Positions 1 to 12,000 of a stretch of DNA of 64,000 nucleotides are shown here, in pieces. The notes under the pieces were generated by a model that saw only the letters and a program-made list of their open reading frames with translations, was not told the origin of the DNA and made no database searches. The position numbers and the translations under genes are program-made. The first letter of the stretch is position 1; the number at the start of each line of letters is the position of its first letter. Origin of the DNA: Aplectana chamaeleonis (lineage: Eukaryota > Nematoda > Chromadorea > Rhabditida > Cosmocercidae); the NCBI GenBank assembly GCA_029168955.1, contig JAPDOI010000381.1:372001-436000 (forward strand), given 5' to 3'.

Positions 1-3000
1 AAGTGGGAGTGCGCAGGACGCCGCAGAAAGTGTGCGGGACCCCAGTGGGAGTGCGCAGGACGCCGTAGAAAGTGTGCGGGACCCAGTGGGAGTGCGCAGG
101 ACGCCGTAGAAAGTGTGCGGGACCCAGTGGGAGTGCGCAGGACGCCGCAGAAAGTGTGCGGGACCCAAGTGGGAGTGCGCAGGATGCCGCAGAAAGTGTG
201 CGGGACCAGTGGGAGTGCGCAGGACGCCGTAGAAAGTGTGCGGGACCCCAGTGGGAGTGCGCAGGACGCCGTAGAAAGTGTGCGGGACCCAGTGGGAGTG
301 CGCAGGACGCCGTAGAAAGTGTGCGGGACCCCAGTGGGAGTGCGCAGGACGCCGTAGAAAGTGTGCGGGACCCAAGTGGGAGTGCGCAGGATGCCGCAGA
401 AAGTGTGCGGGACCCAGTGGGAGTGCGCAGGATGCCGCAGAAAGTGTGCGGACCCAAGTGGGAGTGCGCAGGACGCCGTAGAAAGTGTGCGGGACCCAAG
501 TGGGAGTGCGCAGGACTCCGTAGAAAGTGTGCGGGACTCCAGTGGTAATGCGCAGGACGCCGTAGAAAGTGTGCGAGGTCCCAATGGGAGTGGGCAGGGC
601 GCCGGAGAAAGTGTGCGGGGCCCAAGTGGGAGGGCGCAGGACGCCGAAGAAAGTGTGCGGGGCCCAAGTGGGAGGGCGCAGGACGCCGAAGAAAGTGTGC
701 GAGACCCAAGTGGAAGTGCGTAGGACGCCGGAGAAAGTGTGCGGGACCCAGTGGGAGTGCGCAGGACGCCGTAGAAAGTGTGCGGACCCAGTGGGAGTGC
801 GCAGGACGCCGTAGAAAGTGTGCGGGACCCCAGTGGGAGTGCGCAGGACGCCGTAGAAGGTGTGCGGGACCCCAGTGGGAGTGCGCGGGACGCCGTAGAA
901 GGTGTTCGGTAACCAAGTGGGAGATCGCAAGACGCCGTAGAAAGTGTGCGGCAACCCAGTGGGAGTGCGCAGGATGCCGCAGAAAGTGTGCGGTAAGCCA
1001 GTGGGAGTGCGCAGAACGCCGTAGAAAGTGTGAGGTGACCAAGTGTGAGTGCGCAGGACGCCGTAGAAAGTGTGCGGGACCACAGTGGGAATGCGCGGGA
1101 CGCCGTAGAAGGTGTTCGGTAACCAAGTGGGAGTGCGCAGGACGCCGTAGAAAGTGTGCGGCAACCCAGTGGGAGTGCGCAGGACGCCGCAGAAAGTTTG
1201 CGGGACTCAAGTGGGAGTGCACGGGACGCCGTAGAAAGTGTGCGGGACCCAGTGGGAGTGCGCAGGACGCCGTAGAAAGTGTGCGGGACCCAAGTGGGAG
1301 TGCGCAGGACGCCGTAGAAAGTGTGCGGGACCCAGTGGGAGTGCGCAGGACGCCGTAGAAAGTGTGCGGGACCCAGTGGGAGTGCGCAGGACGCCGCAGA
1401 AAGTGTGCGGGACTCAAGTGGGAGCGCGCCGGACGCCGTAGAAAGTGTGCGGGACCACAGTGGGAAAGGGCAGGACGCCGTAGAAAGTGTGCTGGACCCA
1501 AGTGGGAGTGCGCAGGACGCCGCAGAAAGTGTGCGGGCCCCCAGTGGGAGTGCGCAGGACGCCGTAGAAAGTGTGCGGGACCACAGTGGGAGTGCGCAGG
1601 ACGCCGTAGAAAGTGTGCGGGCCCTCAGTGTGAGTGCGCAGGACGCCGTAGAAAGTGTGCGGTGACCCAGTGGGAGTGCGCAGGACGCCGTAGAAAGTGT
1701 GCGGTAACCCAGTGGGAGTGCGCAGGATGCCGCAGAAAGTGTGCGGTAAGCCAGTGGGAGTGCGCAGAACGCCGTAGAAAGTGTGCGGTGACCCAGTGGG
1801 AGTGCGCAGAACGCCGTAGAAAGTGTGAGGTGACCAACTGTGAGTGCGCAGGACGCCGTAGAAAGTGTGCGGTGACCCAGTGGGAGTGCGCAGGAAGCCG
1901 CAGAAAGTGTGCGGGCCCTCAGTGGGAACGCGCAGGACTCCGTAGAAAGTGTGCGGGACTCCAGTGGCAATGCGCAGGACACCATAGAAAGTGTGCGGGA
2001 CCCAGTGGGAGTGCGCAAGACGCCGTTGACAGTGTGCGAGACCCAAGTGGGAGTGCGCAGGACGCCGCAGAAAGTGTGCGGGACCCGAGTGGGAGCGCGC
2101 AGGACGCCGCAGAAAGTGGGCGGGCGCCCACTGGGAATGCCCAGGACGCCGTAGGAAGTGTGCTTAACCTCAGTGAAAGTGCGCAGGAAGCCGTAGAAAG
2201 TGTGCGGTAACCCAAGTGGGAGTGCGCAGGACGCCGAAGAAAGTGTGCGGGACCCAAGTGGAAGTACGCAGGACGCCGTAGAAAATGTGCGGGACCCAAG
2301 TGGGAGTGCGCAGGACGCCGTAGAAAATGTGCGGGACCCAAGTGGAAGTGAGCAGGACGCCGAAGAAAGTGTGCGGGAACCAAGTGGAAGGGCGCAGGAC
2401 GGCGTAGAAAGTGTGCGGGACCCAGTGGGAGTGCGCAGGCCGCCGTACAAAGTGTGGGGGATCCAGGTGGGAGTGCGCCGGACGCCGTAGAAAGTGTGCG
2501 GGCCCCAGTAGGAGTGTGCAGGATGCCGCAGAAAGTGTGCGGGATCCAAGTGGGAGTGCGCCGGACGCCGTAGAAAGTGTGCGGGACACAGTGGGAGTGC
2601 GCAGGACGCCGTAGAGAGTGTGCGGGACCCAAGTGGGAGTGCGCAAGACGCCGAGGAAAGTGTGCGGTGACCCAGTGGGAGTGCGCAGGTTGCCGTAGAA
2701 AGTGTGCGGTGATCCAGTGGGAGTGCGCAGGAAGCCGCAGAAAGTGTGCGGGACCACAGTGGGAATGCGCGGGACGCCCTAGAAGGTGTTCGGTAACCAA
2801 GTGGGAGTGCGCAGGACGCCGTAGAAAGTGTGCGGTGACCCAGTGGGAGTGCGCAGGACGCCGTAGAAAGTGTGCGGTAACCCAGTGGGAGTGCGCAGGA
2901 TGCCGCAGAAAGTGTGCGGTAAGCCAGTGGGAGTGCGCAGAACGCCGTAGAAGGTGTGCGGGACCCCAGTGGGAGTGCGCAGGACGCCGTAGAAAGTGTG

Positions 3001-6000
3001 AGGTGACCAAGTGTGAGTGCGCAGGACGCCGTAGAAAGTGTGAGGTGACCAACTGTGAGTGCGCAGGACGCCGTAGAAAGTGTGCGGTGACCCAGTGGGA
3101 GTGCGCAGGAAGCCGCAGAAAGTGTGCGGTAACCCAGTGGGAGTGCGCAGGATGCCGCAGAAAGTGTGCGGTAAGCCAGTGGGAGTGCGCAGAACGCCGT
3201 AGAAAGTGTGAGGTGACCAACTGTGAGTGCGCAGGACGCCGTAGAAAGTGTGCGGTGACCCAGTGGGAGTGCGCAGGACGCCGTAGAAAGTGTGCGGTAA
3301 CCCAGTGGGAGTGCGCAGGACGCCGTAGAAAGTGTGCGGGACCCCAGTGGGAATGCGCAGGACGCCGTTGAAAGTGTGCGGGACCCCAGTGGGAATGCGC
3401 AGGACGCCGTAGAAAGTGTGCGGGACTCCAGTGGGAATGCGCAGGACGCCGTAGAAAGTGTGCAAGCCTCAGTGGGAATGCGCAGGACGCCGTAGAAAGT
3501 GTGCGGGACCCAAGTCGGAGTGCGCAGGACGCCGTAGAAAGTGTGCGGGGACCCAAGTCGGAGTGCGCAGGGCGCCGTAGAAGGTGTGGGGGACCCACAG
3601 TGGGAGTGCGCAGGACGCCGTAGAAAGTGTGCGGGACCCAAGTGGGAGTGCGAAGGACGCCGTAGGAACTGTGCGGGAACCAAGTGGGAGTGCGCAGGAC
3701 GCCGTATAAAGTGTGTGGGACCCAAGTGGGAGTGCGAAGGACGCCGTAGAAAGTGTGCGGGAACCACGTGAGAGTGCGCAGGACGTCGTAGAATGTGTGT
3801 GGGGCCCAGTGAGAGTGCGCAGGATGCCTCAGAAAGTGAGCGGGACCCAGTGGGAGTGCGCAGGACGCCATCGAAAGTGTGCGGGACCCAAGTGGGAGTG
3901 CGCAAGGCGCCGTAGAGAGTGTGCGGGACCCCAGTGGGAGTGCGCAAGACGCCGAGGAAAGTGTGCGGGACCCAGTGGGAGTGCACATGACGCCGTAGAA
4001 AGTGTGCGGAAATCAAGTGGCAGTGCGCAGGATGCCGTGGAAAGTGTGCGGGACCCTAACGGGAGTGCGCAGGACGCCGTAGAAAGTGTGCGGGACCCAA
4101 GTGGGAGTGCGCAGGACGCCGTAGAAAGTGTGCGGGACCCAGTGGGAGTGCGCAGGACGCCGTAGAAAGTGTGCGGACCCACAGTGGGAGTGCGCAGGAC
4201 GCCGTAGAAAGTGTGCGGGACCCCAGTGGGAGTGCGCAGGACGCCGTAGAAAGTGTGCGGACCCAATGGGAGTGCGCAGGACGCCGTAGAAAGTGTGCGG
4301 GACCCCAGTGGGAGTGCGCAGGACGCCGTAGAAAGTGTGCGGGACCACAGTGGGAGTGCGCAGGACGCCGTAGAAAGTGTGCGGGACCCCAGTGGGAGTG
4401 CGCAGGACGCCGTAGAAATGCGGGGACCCAGTGGGAGTGCGCAGGACGCCGTAGAAAGTGTGCGGGACCCAGTGGGAGTGCGCAGGACGCCGTAGAAAGT
4501 GTGCGGGACCCCAGTGGGAGTGCGCAGGACGCCGTAGAAAGTGTGCGGGACCCAGTGGGAGTGCGCAGGACGCCGTAGAAAGTGTGCGGGACCAGTGGGA
4601 GTGCGCAGGACTCCGTAGAAAGTGTGCGGGACTCCCAATGTGAGTGCGCAGAACGCCGTAGAAGGTGTGCGGGACCCCAGTGGGAGTGCGCAGGATGCCG
4701 CAGAAAGTGTGCGGTAACCCAGTGGGAGTGCGCAGAACGCCGTAGAAGGTGTGCGGGACCCCAGTGGGAGTGCGCAAGACGCCGAGGAAAGTGTGCGGGA
4801 CTCAGTGGGAATGCGCAGGACGCCGTAGAAAGTGTGCGGGACCACAGTGGGAGTGCGCAGAACGCCGTAGAAAGTGTGAGGTGGCCAACTGTGAGTGCGC
4901 AGGACGCCGTAGAAAGTGTGCGGTGACCCAGTGGGAGTGCGCAGGAAGCCGCAGAAAGTGTGCGGGCCCTCAGTGGGAGTGCGCAGAACGCCGTAGAAAG
5001 TGTGAGGTGACCAACTGTGAGTGCGCAGGACGCCGTAGAAAGTGTGCGGTAATCCAGTGGGAGTGCGCAGGATGCCGCAGAAAGTGTGCGGTAACCCAGT
5101 GGGAGTGCGCAGGATGCCGCAGAAAGTGTGCGATGACCCAGTTGGAGTGCGCAGGAAGCCGCAGAAAGTGTGCGGGACCACAGTGGGAGTGCGCAGAACG
5201 CCGTAGAAAGTGTGCGGTGACCCAGTGGGAGTGCGCAGGACGCCGTAGAAAGTGTGCGGTGATCCAGTGGGAGATCGCAGGACGCCGTAGAAAGTGTGCG
5301 GCAACCCAGTGGGAGTGCGCATGATGCCGGAGAAAGTGTGCGAACCCTCAGTGGGAATGCGCAGGACGCCGTAGAACGTGTGCGAGCTTCCAATGATAGT
5401 GCGCAGGACGCCGTAGAAAGTGGGCGGGACCACAGTGGGAGTGCGCGGGACGCCGTAGAAGGTGTTCGGGAACCAAGTGGGAGTGCGCAGGACGCCGTAG
5501 AAAGTGTGCTGGACCCCAGTGGGAATGCGCAGGACGCCGTAGAAGGTGTGCGGTAACCCAGTGGGAGTGCGCAGGACGCCGTAGAAAGTGTGCGGGACCC
5601 CAGTGGGAATGCGCAGAACGCCGTAGAAAGTGTGCGGTACCCCTGTGGGAATGCGCAGGACGCCGTAGAAAGTGTGCGGGACCACAGTGGGAGTGCGCAG
5701 GAAGCCGCAGAAAGTGTGCGGTAATCCAGTGGGAGTGCGCAGGATGCCGCAGAAAGTGTGCGGTAAGCCAGTGGGAGTGCGCAGAACGCCGTAGAAAGTG
5801 TGCGGTGACCCAGTGGGAGTGCGCAGAACGCCGTAGAAAGTGTGCGGTGACCCAGTGGGAGTGCGCAGGACGCCGTAGAAAGTGTGCGGTGATCCAGTGG
5901 GAGTGCGCAGGAAGCCGCAGAAAGTGCGCGGGCCCTCAGTGGGAATGCGCAGGACTCCGTAGAAAGTGTGCGGGACTCCCGATGGGAGTGCGTAGGACGC

Positions 6001-9000
6001 CGTAGAAAGTGTGCGGGACCACAGTGGGAATGCGCAGGAAGCCGCAGAAAGTGCGCGGGCCCTCAGTGGGAGTGCGCAGAACGCCGTAGAAAGTGTGCGG
6101 TGACCCCAGTGGGAGTGCGCAGGACGCCGCAGAAAGTGTGCGGGACCCAAGTGGGAGTGCGCAGGACGCCGTAGAAAGTGTGCGGGACCCAGTGGGAGTG
6201 CGCAGGATGCCGTAGAAAGTGTGCGGGACCAAGTGGGAGTGCGCAGGACGCCGTAGAAAGTGTGCGGGACCCCAGTGGGAGTGCGCAGGATGCCGCAGAA
6301 AGTGTGCGGGACCCAGTGGGAGTGCGCAGGACGCCGTAGAAAGTGTGCGGGACCCAGTGGGAGTGCGCAGGACGCCGTAGAAAGTGTGCGGGACCCAAGT
6401 GGGAGTGCGCAGGACGCCGTAGAAAGTGTGCGGGACCCAGTGGGAGTGCGCAGGACGCCGTAGAAAGTGTGCGGGACCCAGTGGGAGTGCGCAGGACGCC
6501 GCAGAAAGTGTGCGGGACCCCAGTGGGAGTGCGCAGGACGCCGTAGAAAGTGTGCGGGACCCCAGTGGGAGTGCGCAGGACGCCGTAGAAAGTGTGCGGG
6601 ACCCAGTGGGAGTGCGCAGGACGCCGTAGAAAGTGCGGGACCCCAGGGGAAGTGCGCAGGCCGCCGTAGAAAGTGTGCAGGACCCCAGTGGGAGTGCGCA
6701 GGATGCCGTAGAAAGTGTGCGGGACCCCAGTGGGAGTGCGCAGGACGCCGCAGAAAGTGTGCGGACCCCAATGGGAGGGCGCAGGACGCCGTAGAAAGTG
6801 AGCGGGACCCCAGTGGGAGTGCGCAGGACGCCGTAGAAAGTGTGCGGGACCCCAGTGGGAGTGCGCAGGACGCCGCAGAAAGTGTGTGCGGCCCAGTGGG
6901 AGTGCGCAGGACGCCGTAGAAAGTGTGCGGAGTCACAGTGGGAGTGCTCATGACGCCGAGGAAAATGTGCGGGCCCCCCAGTGGGAGTGCGCAGGACGCC
7001 GCAGAAAGTGTACGGTACCCCAGTGGGAGTGAGCTGGACGCCGTAGAAAATGTACGGGACCCCAGTGGGAGTGCGCAGGATGCCGCAGAAAATGTGCGGG
7101 ACCATAGTGGGAGTGCGCAGGACGCCGCAGAAAGTGTGCGGAGCCACAGTGGGAATGCGCAGGACGCCGTAGAAAGTGTGCGGGACCCCAGTGGGAGTGC
7201 GCAGGACGCCGCAGAAAGTGTGCGGGACCAGTGGGAGTGCGCAGAACGCCGTAGAAAGTGTGCGGTGACCCAGTGGGAGTGCGCAGGAAGCCGTAGAAAG
7301 TGTGCGGTGATCCAGTGGGAGTGCGCAGGAAGCCGCAGAGAGTGCGCGGGCCCTCAGTGGGAATGCGCAGGACTCCGTAGAAAGTGTGCGGGACTCCCGA
7401 TGGGAGTGCGTAGGACGCCGTAGAAAGTGTGCGGGACCACAGTGGGAATGCGCGGGACGCCGTAGAAAGTGTGAGGTGACCAACTGCGAGTGCGCAGGAC
7501 GCCGTAGAAAGTGTGCGGCAACCCAGTGGGAGTGCGCAGGATGCCGCAGAAAGTGTGCGGTAAGCCAGTGGGAGTGCGCAGAACGCCGTAGAAGGTGTGC
7601 GGGACCCCAGTGGGAGTGCGCAGGATGCCGCAGAAAGTGTGCGGTAACCCAGTGGGAGTGGGCAGGATGCCACAGAAAGTGTGCGGTAAGCCAGTGGGAG
7701 TGCGCAGAACGCCGTAGAAAGTGTGCGGGACCCCAGTGGGAGTGCGCAGGATGCCGCAGAAAGTGTGCGGCAACCCAGTGGGGGTGCGCAGGAGGCCGCA
7801 GGAAGTGTGCGGGACCCCAGTGGGAATGCGCAGGACGCCGTAGAAAGTGTGCGGGACTCCCAATGGGAGTGCGCAGGACGCCGTAGAAAGTGTGCGGGAC
7901 CACAGTGGGAGTGCGCAGAACGCCGTAGAAAGTGTGAGGTGGCCAACTGTGAGTGCGCAGGACGCCGTAGAAAGTGTGCGGGACCACAGTGGGAGTGCGC
8001 AGAACGCCGTAGAAAGTGTGAGGTGGCCAACTGTGAGTGCGCAGGACGCCGTAGAAAGTGTGCGGTGACCCAGTGGGAGTGCGCAGGAAGCCGCAGAAAG
8101 TGTGCGGGCCCTCAGTGGGAATGCGCAGGACACCATAGAAAGTGTGCGAGCCCTCAGTGGTAATGCGCAGGAAGCCGCAGAAAGTGTGCGGTAATCCAGT
8201 GGGGGTGCGCAGGATGCCGCAGAAAGTGTGCGGTAAGCCAGTGGGAGTGCGCAGGACGCCGTAGAAAGTGTGCGGGACCACAGTGGGAGTGCGCAGGAAG
8301 CCGAAGAAAGTGTGCGGCAATCTAGTGTGAGTGCGCAGGATGCCGCAGAATGTGTGCGGTAAGCCAGTGGGAGTGCGCAGAACGCCGTAGAAAGTGTGCG
8401 GTGACCCAGTGGGAGTGCGCAGGACGCCGTAGAAAGTGTGCGGTGATCCAGTGGGAGTGCGCAGGAAGCCGCAGAAAGTGTGCGGGACCACAGTGGGAGT
8501 GCGCAGGACGCCGTAGAAAGTGTGCGGGACCCCGGTGGGAATGCGCAGGACACCGTAGAAGGTGTCCGGTAACCAAGTGGGAGTGCGCAGGACGCCGTAG
8601 AAAGTGTGCGGTGATCCAGTGGGAGTGCGCAGGAAGCCGCAGAAAGTGTGCGGGACCACAGTGGGAATGCGCGGGACGCCCTAGAAGGTGTTCGGTAACC
8701 AAGTGGGAGATCGCAGGACGCCGTAGAAAGTGTGCGGCAACCCAGTGGGAGTGCGCAGGATGCCGCAGAAAGTGTGCGGGACCACAGTGGGAGTGCGCAG
8801 GACGCCGTAGAAAGTGTGCGGTAATCCAGTGGGAGTGCGCAGGACGCCGTAGAAAGTGTGCGGCAACCCAGTGGGAGTGCGCATGATGCCGCAGAAAGTG
8901 TGCGGTAAGCCAGTGGGAGTGCGCAGAACGCCATAGAAGGTGTGCGGGACCCCAGTGGGAGTGCGAACGACGCCGTAGAAAGTGTGCGGGACCACAGTGG

Positions 9001-12000
9001 GAGTGCGCAGGACGCCGCAGAAAGTGTACGGAGCCCCAATGGGAGTGCGCAGGACGCCGTAGAAAGTGTGCGGAGTCACAGTGGGAGTGCTCATGACGCC
9101 GAGGAAAATGTGCGGGCCCCCCAGTGGGAGTGCGCAGGACGCCGCAGAAAGTGTACGGTACCCCAGTGGGAGTGAGCTGGACGCCGCAGAAAGTGTACGG
9201 AGCCCCAATGGGAGTGCGCAGGACGCCGTAGAAAGTGTGCGGAGTCACAGTGGGAGTGCTCATGACGCCGAGGAAAATGTGCGGGCCCCCCAGTGGGAGT
9301 GCGCAGGACGCCGTAGAAAGTGTGCGGGACCCCAGTGGGAGTGCGCAGGAAGCCGCAGAAAGTGTGCGGGACCACAGTGGGAATGCGCAGGACGCCGAAG
9401 AAAGTGTGCGAGCCCCCAATGGGAGTGCGCAGCACGCCGTAGAAAGTGTGCGGGACCACAGTGGGAATGCGCGGGACGCCGTAGAAGGTGTTCGGTAACC
9501 AAGTGGGAGTGCGCAGGACGCCGTAGAAAGTGTGCGGTAACCCAGTGGGAGTGCGCAGGATGCCGCAGAAAGTGTGCGGTAAGCCAGTGGGAGTGCGCAG
9601 AACGCCGTAGAAAGTGTGAGGTGACCAACTGTGAGTGCGCAGGACGCCGTAGAAAGTGTGCGGGACCACAGTGGGAATGCGCGGGACGCCGTAGAAGGTG
9701 TTCGGTAACCAAGTGGGAGTGCGCAGGACGCCGTAGAAAGTGTGCGGTAACTCAGTGGGAACGCGCAGGACGCCGTAGAAAGTGTGCGGACCCAGTGGGA
9801 GTGCGCAGGACGCCGTAGAAAGTGTGCGGGACCCAAGTGGGAGTGCGCAGGACGCCGTAGAAAGTGTGCGGGACCCCAGTGGGAGTGCGCAGGACGCCGT
9901 AGAAAGTGTGCGGGACCCAAGTGGGAGTGCGCAGGACGCCGTAGAAAGTGTGCGGACCCACAGTGGGAGTGCGCAGGACGCGGTAGAAAGTGTACGGGAC
10001 CACAGTGGGAGTGCGCAGGAAGCCGAGGAAAGTGTGCGGTAATCCAGTGGGGGTGCGCAGGATGCCGTAGAAAGTGTGCGGGACCACAGTGGGAATGCGC
10101 GGGACGCCGTAGAAGGTGTTCGGTAACCAAGTGGGAGTGCGCAGAACGCCGTAGAAGGTGTTCGGTAACCAAGTGGGAGATTGCAAGACGCCGTTGAAAG
10201 TGTGCGGTAACCCAGTGGGAGTGGGCAGGATGCCACAGAAAGTGTGCGGTAAGCCAGTGGGAGTGCGCAGGACGCCGTAGAAAGTGTGCGGGACCACAGT
10301 GGGAATGCGCGGGACGCCGTAGAAGGTGTGTGGTAAGCCAGCGGGAGTGCGCAGGAAGCCGCAGCAAGTGCGCGGGCCCTCAGTGGGAATGCGCAGGACG
10401 CCGTAGAAGGTGAGCGGGACCCCAGTGGGAAAGCGCAGGATGCCGCAGAAAGTGTGCGGTAAGCCAGTGGGAGTGCGCAGAACGCCGTAGAAAGTGTGCG
10501 GGACCACAGTGGGAGTGCGCAGGACGCCGTAGAAAGTGTGCGGGACCCAGTGGGAGTGCGCAGGACGCCGTAGAAAGTGTGCGGGACCCAAGTGGGAGTG
10601 CGCAGGACGCCGCAGAAAGTGTGCGGGACCCAGTGGGAGTGCGCAGGACGCCGTAGAAAGTGTGCGGACCCCAGTGGGAGTGCGCAGGACGCCGTAGAAA
10701 GTGTGCGGGACCCAAGTGGGAGTGCGCAGGATGCCGCAGAAAGTGTGCGGGACCACAGTGTGAGTGCGCAGGACGCCGTAGAAAGTGTGCGGTGACCCAG
10801 TGGGAGTGCGCAGGACGCCGTAGAAAGTGTGCGGTATACAAGTGGGAGTGCGCAGGATGCCGCAGAAAGTGTGCGGTAACCCAGTGGGAGTGCGCAGAAC
10901 GCCGTAGAAAGTGTGCGGGACCACAGTGGGAATGCGCGGGACGCCGTAGAAGGTGTTCGGTAACCAAGTGGGAGTGCGCAGGACGCCGTAGAAAGTGTGC
11001 GGGACCCCAGTGGGAATGCGCAGGACACCATATGAAGTGTGCGAACCCTCAGTGGGAATGCGCGGGACGCCGTAGAAGGTGTTCGGTAACCAAGTGGGAG
11101 TGCGCAGGACGCCGTAGAAAGTGTGCGGTAACTCAGTGGGAGTGCGCAGGTTGCCACAGAAAGTGCGCGGTAAGCCAGTGTGAGTGCGCAGAACGCCGTA
11201 GAAAGTGTGAGGTGACCAACTGTGAGTGAGCAGGACGCCGTAGAAAGTGTGCGGTAACCAAATGGGAGTGCGCAGGACGCCGTAGAAAGTGTGCGGTAAG
11301 CCAGTGGGAGTGCGCAGAATGCCGCAGAAAATGAGCGGGACCATAGTGGGAGTGCGCAGGACGCCGTAGAAAGTGTGCGGTACCCCAGTGTGAGTGCGCG
11401 GGACGCCGTAGAAGGTGTCCGGTAACCAAGTGGGAGTGCGCAGGACGCCGTAGAAAGTGTGCGGTGATCCAGTGGGAGTGCGCAGGAAGCCGCAGAAAGT
11501 GCGCGGGCCCTCAGTGGGAATGCGCAGGACTCCGTAGAAAGTGTGCGGGACTCCCGATGGGAGTGCGTAGGACGCCGTAGAAAGTCTGCGGTGACCCAGT
11601 GGGAATGCGCAGGAAGCCGCAGAAAGTGTGCGGGGCCACACTGGGGATGCGCGGGACGCCGCAGAAGGTGTTCGGGAACCTAGTGGGAGTGCGCAGGACG
11701 CCGTAGAAAGTGTGCGGGACCCCAGTGGGAGTGCGCAGGACGCCGCAGAAAGTGTGCGGGACCACAGTGGGAATGCGCGGGACGCCGTAGAAAGTGTGCG
11801 GTGACCCAGTGGGAGTGCGCAGAACGCCATAGAAGGTGTGCGGGACCCCAGTGGGAGTGCGCAGGAAGCCGTAGAAAGTGTGCGGCAACCCAGTGGGAGT
11901 GCGCAGGATGCCGCAGAAAGTGTGCGGTAACCCAGTGGGAGTGCGCAGGATGCCGCAGAAAGTGTGCGGTAAGCCAGTGTGAGTGCGCAGAACGCCGTAG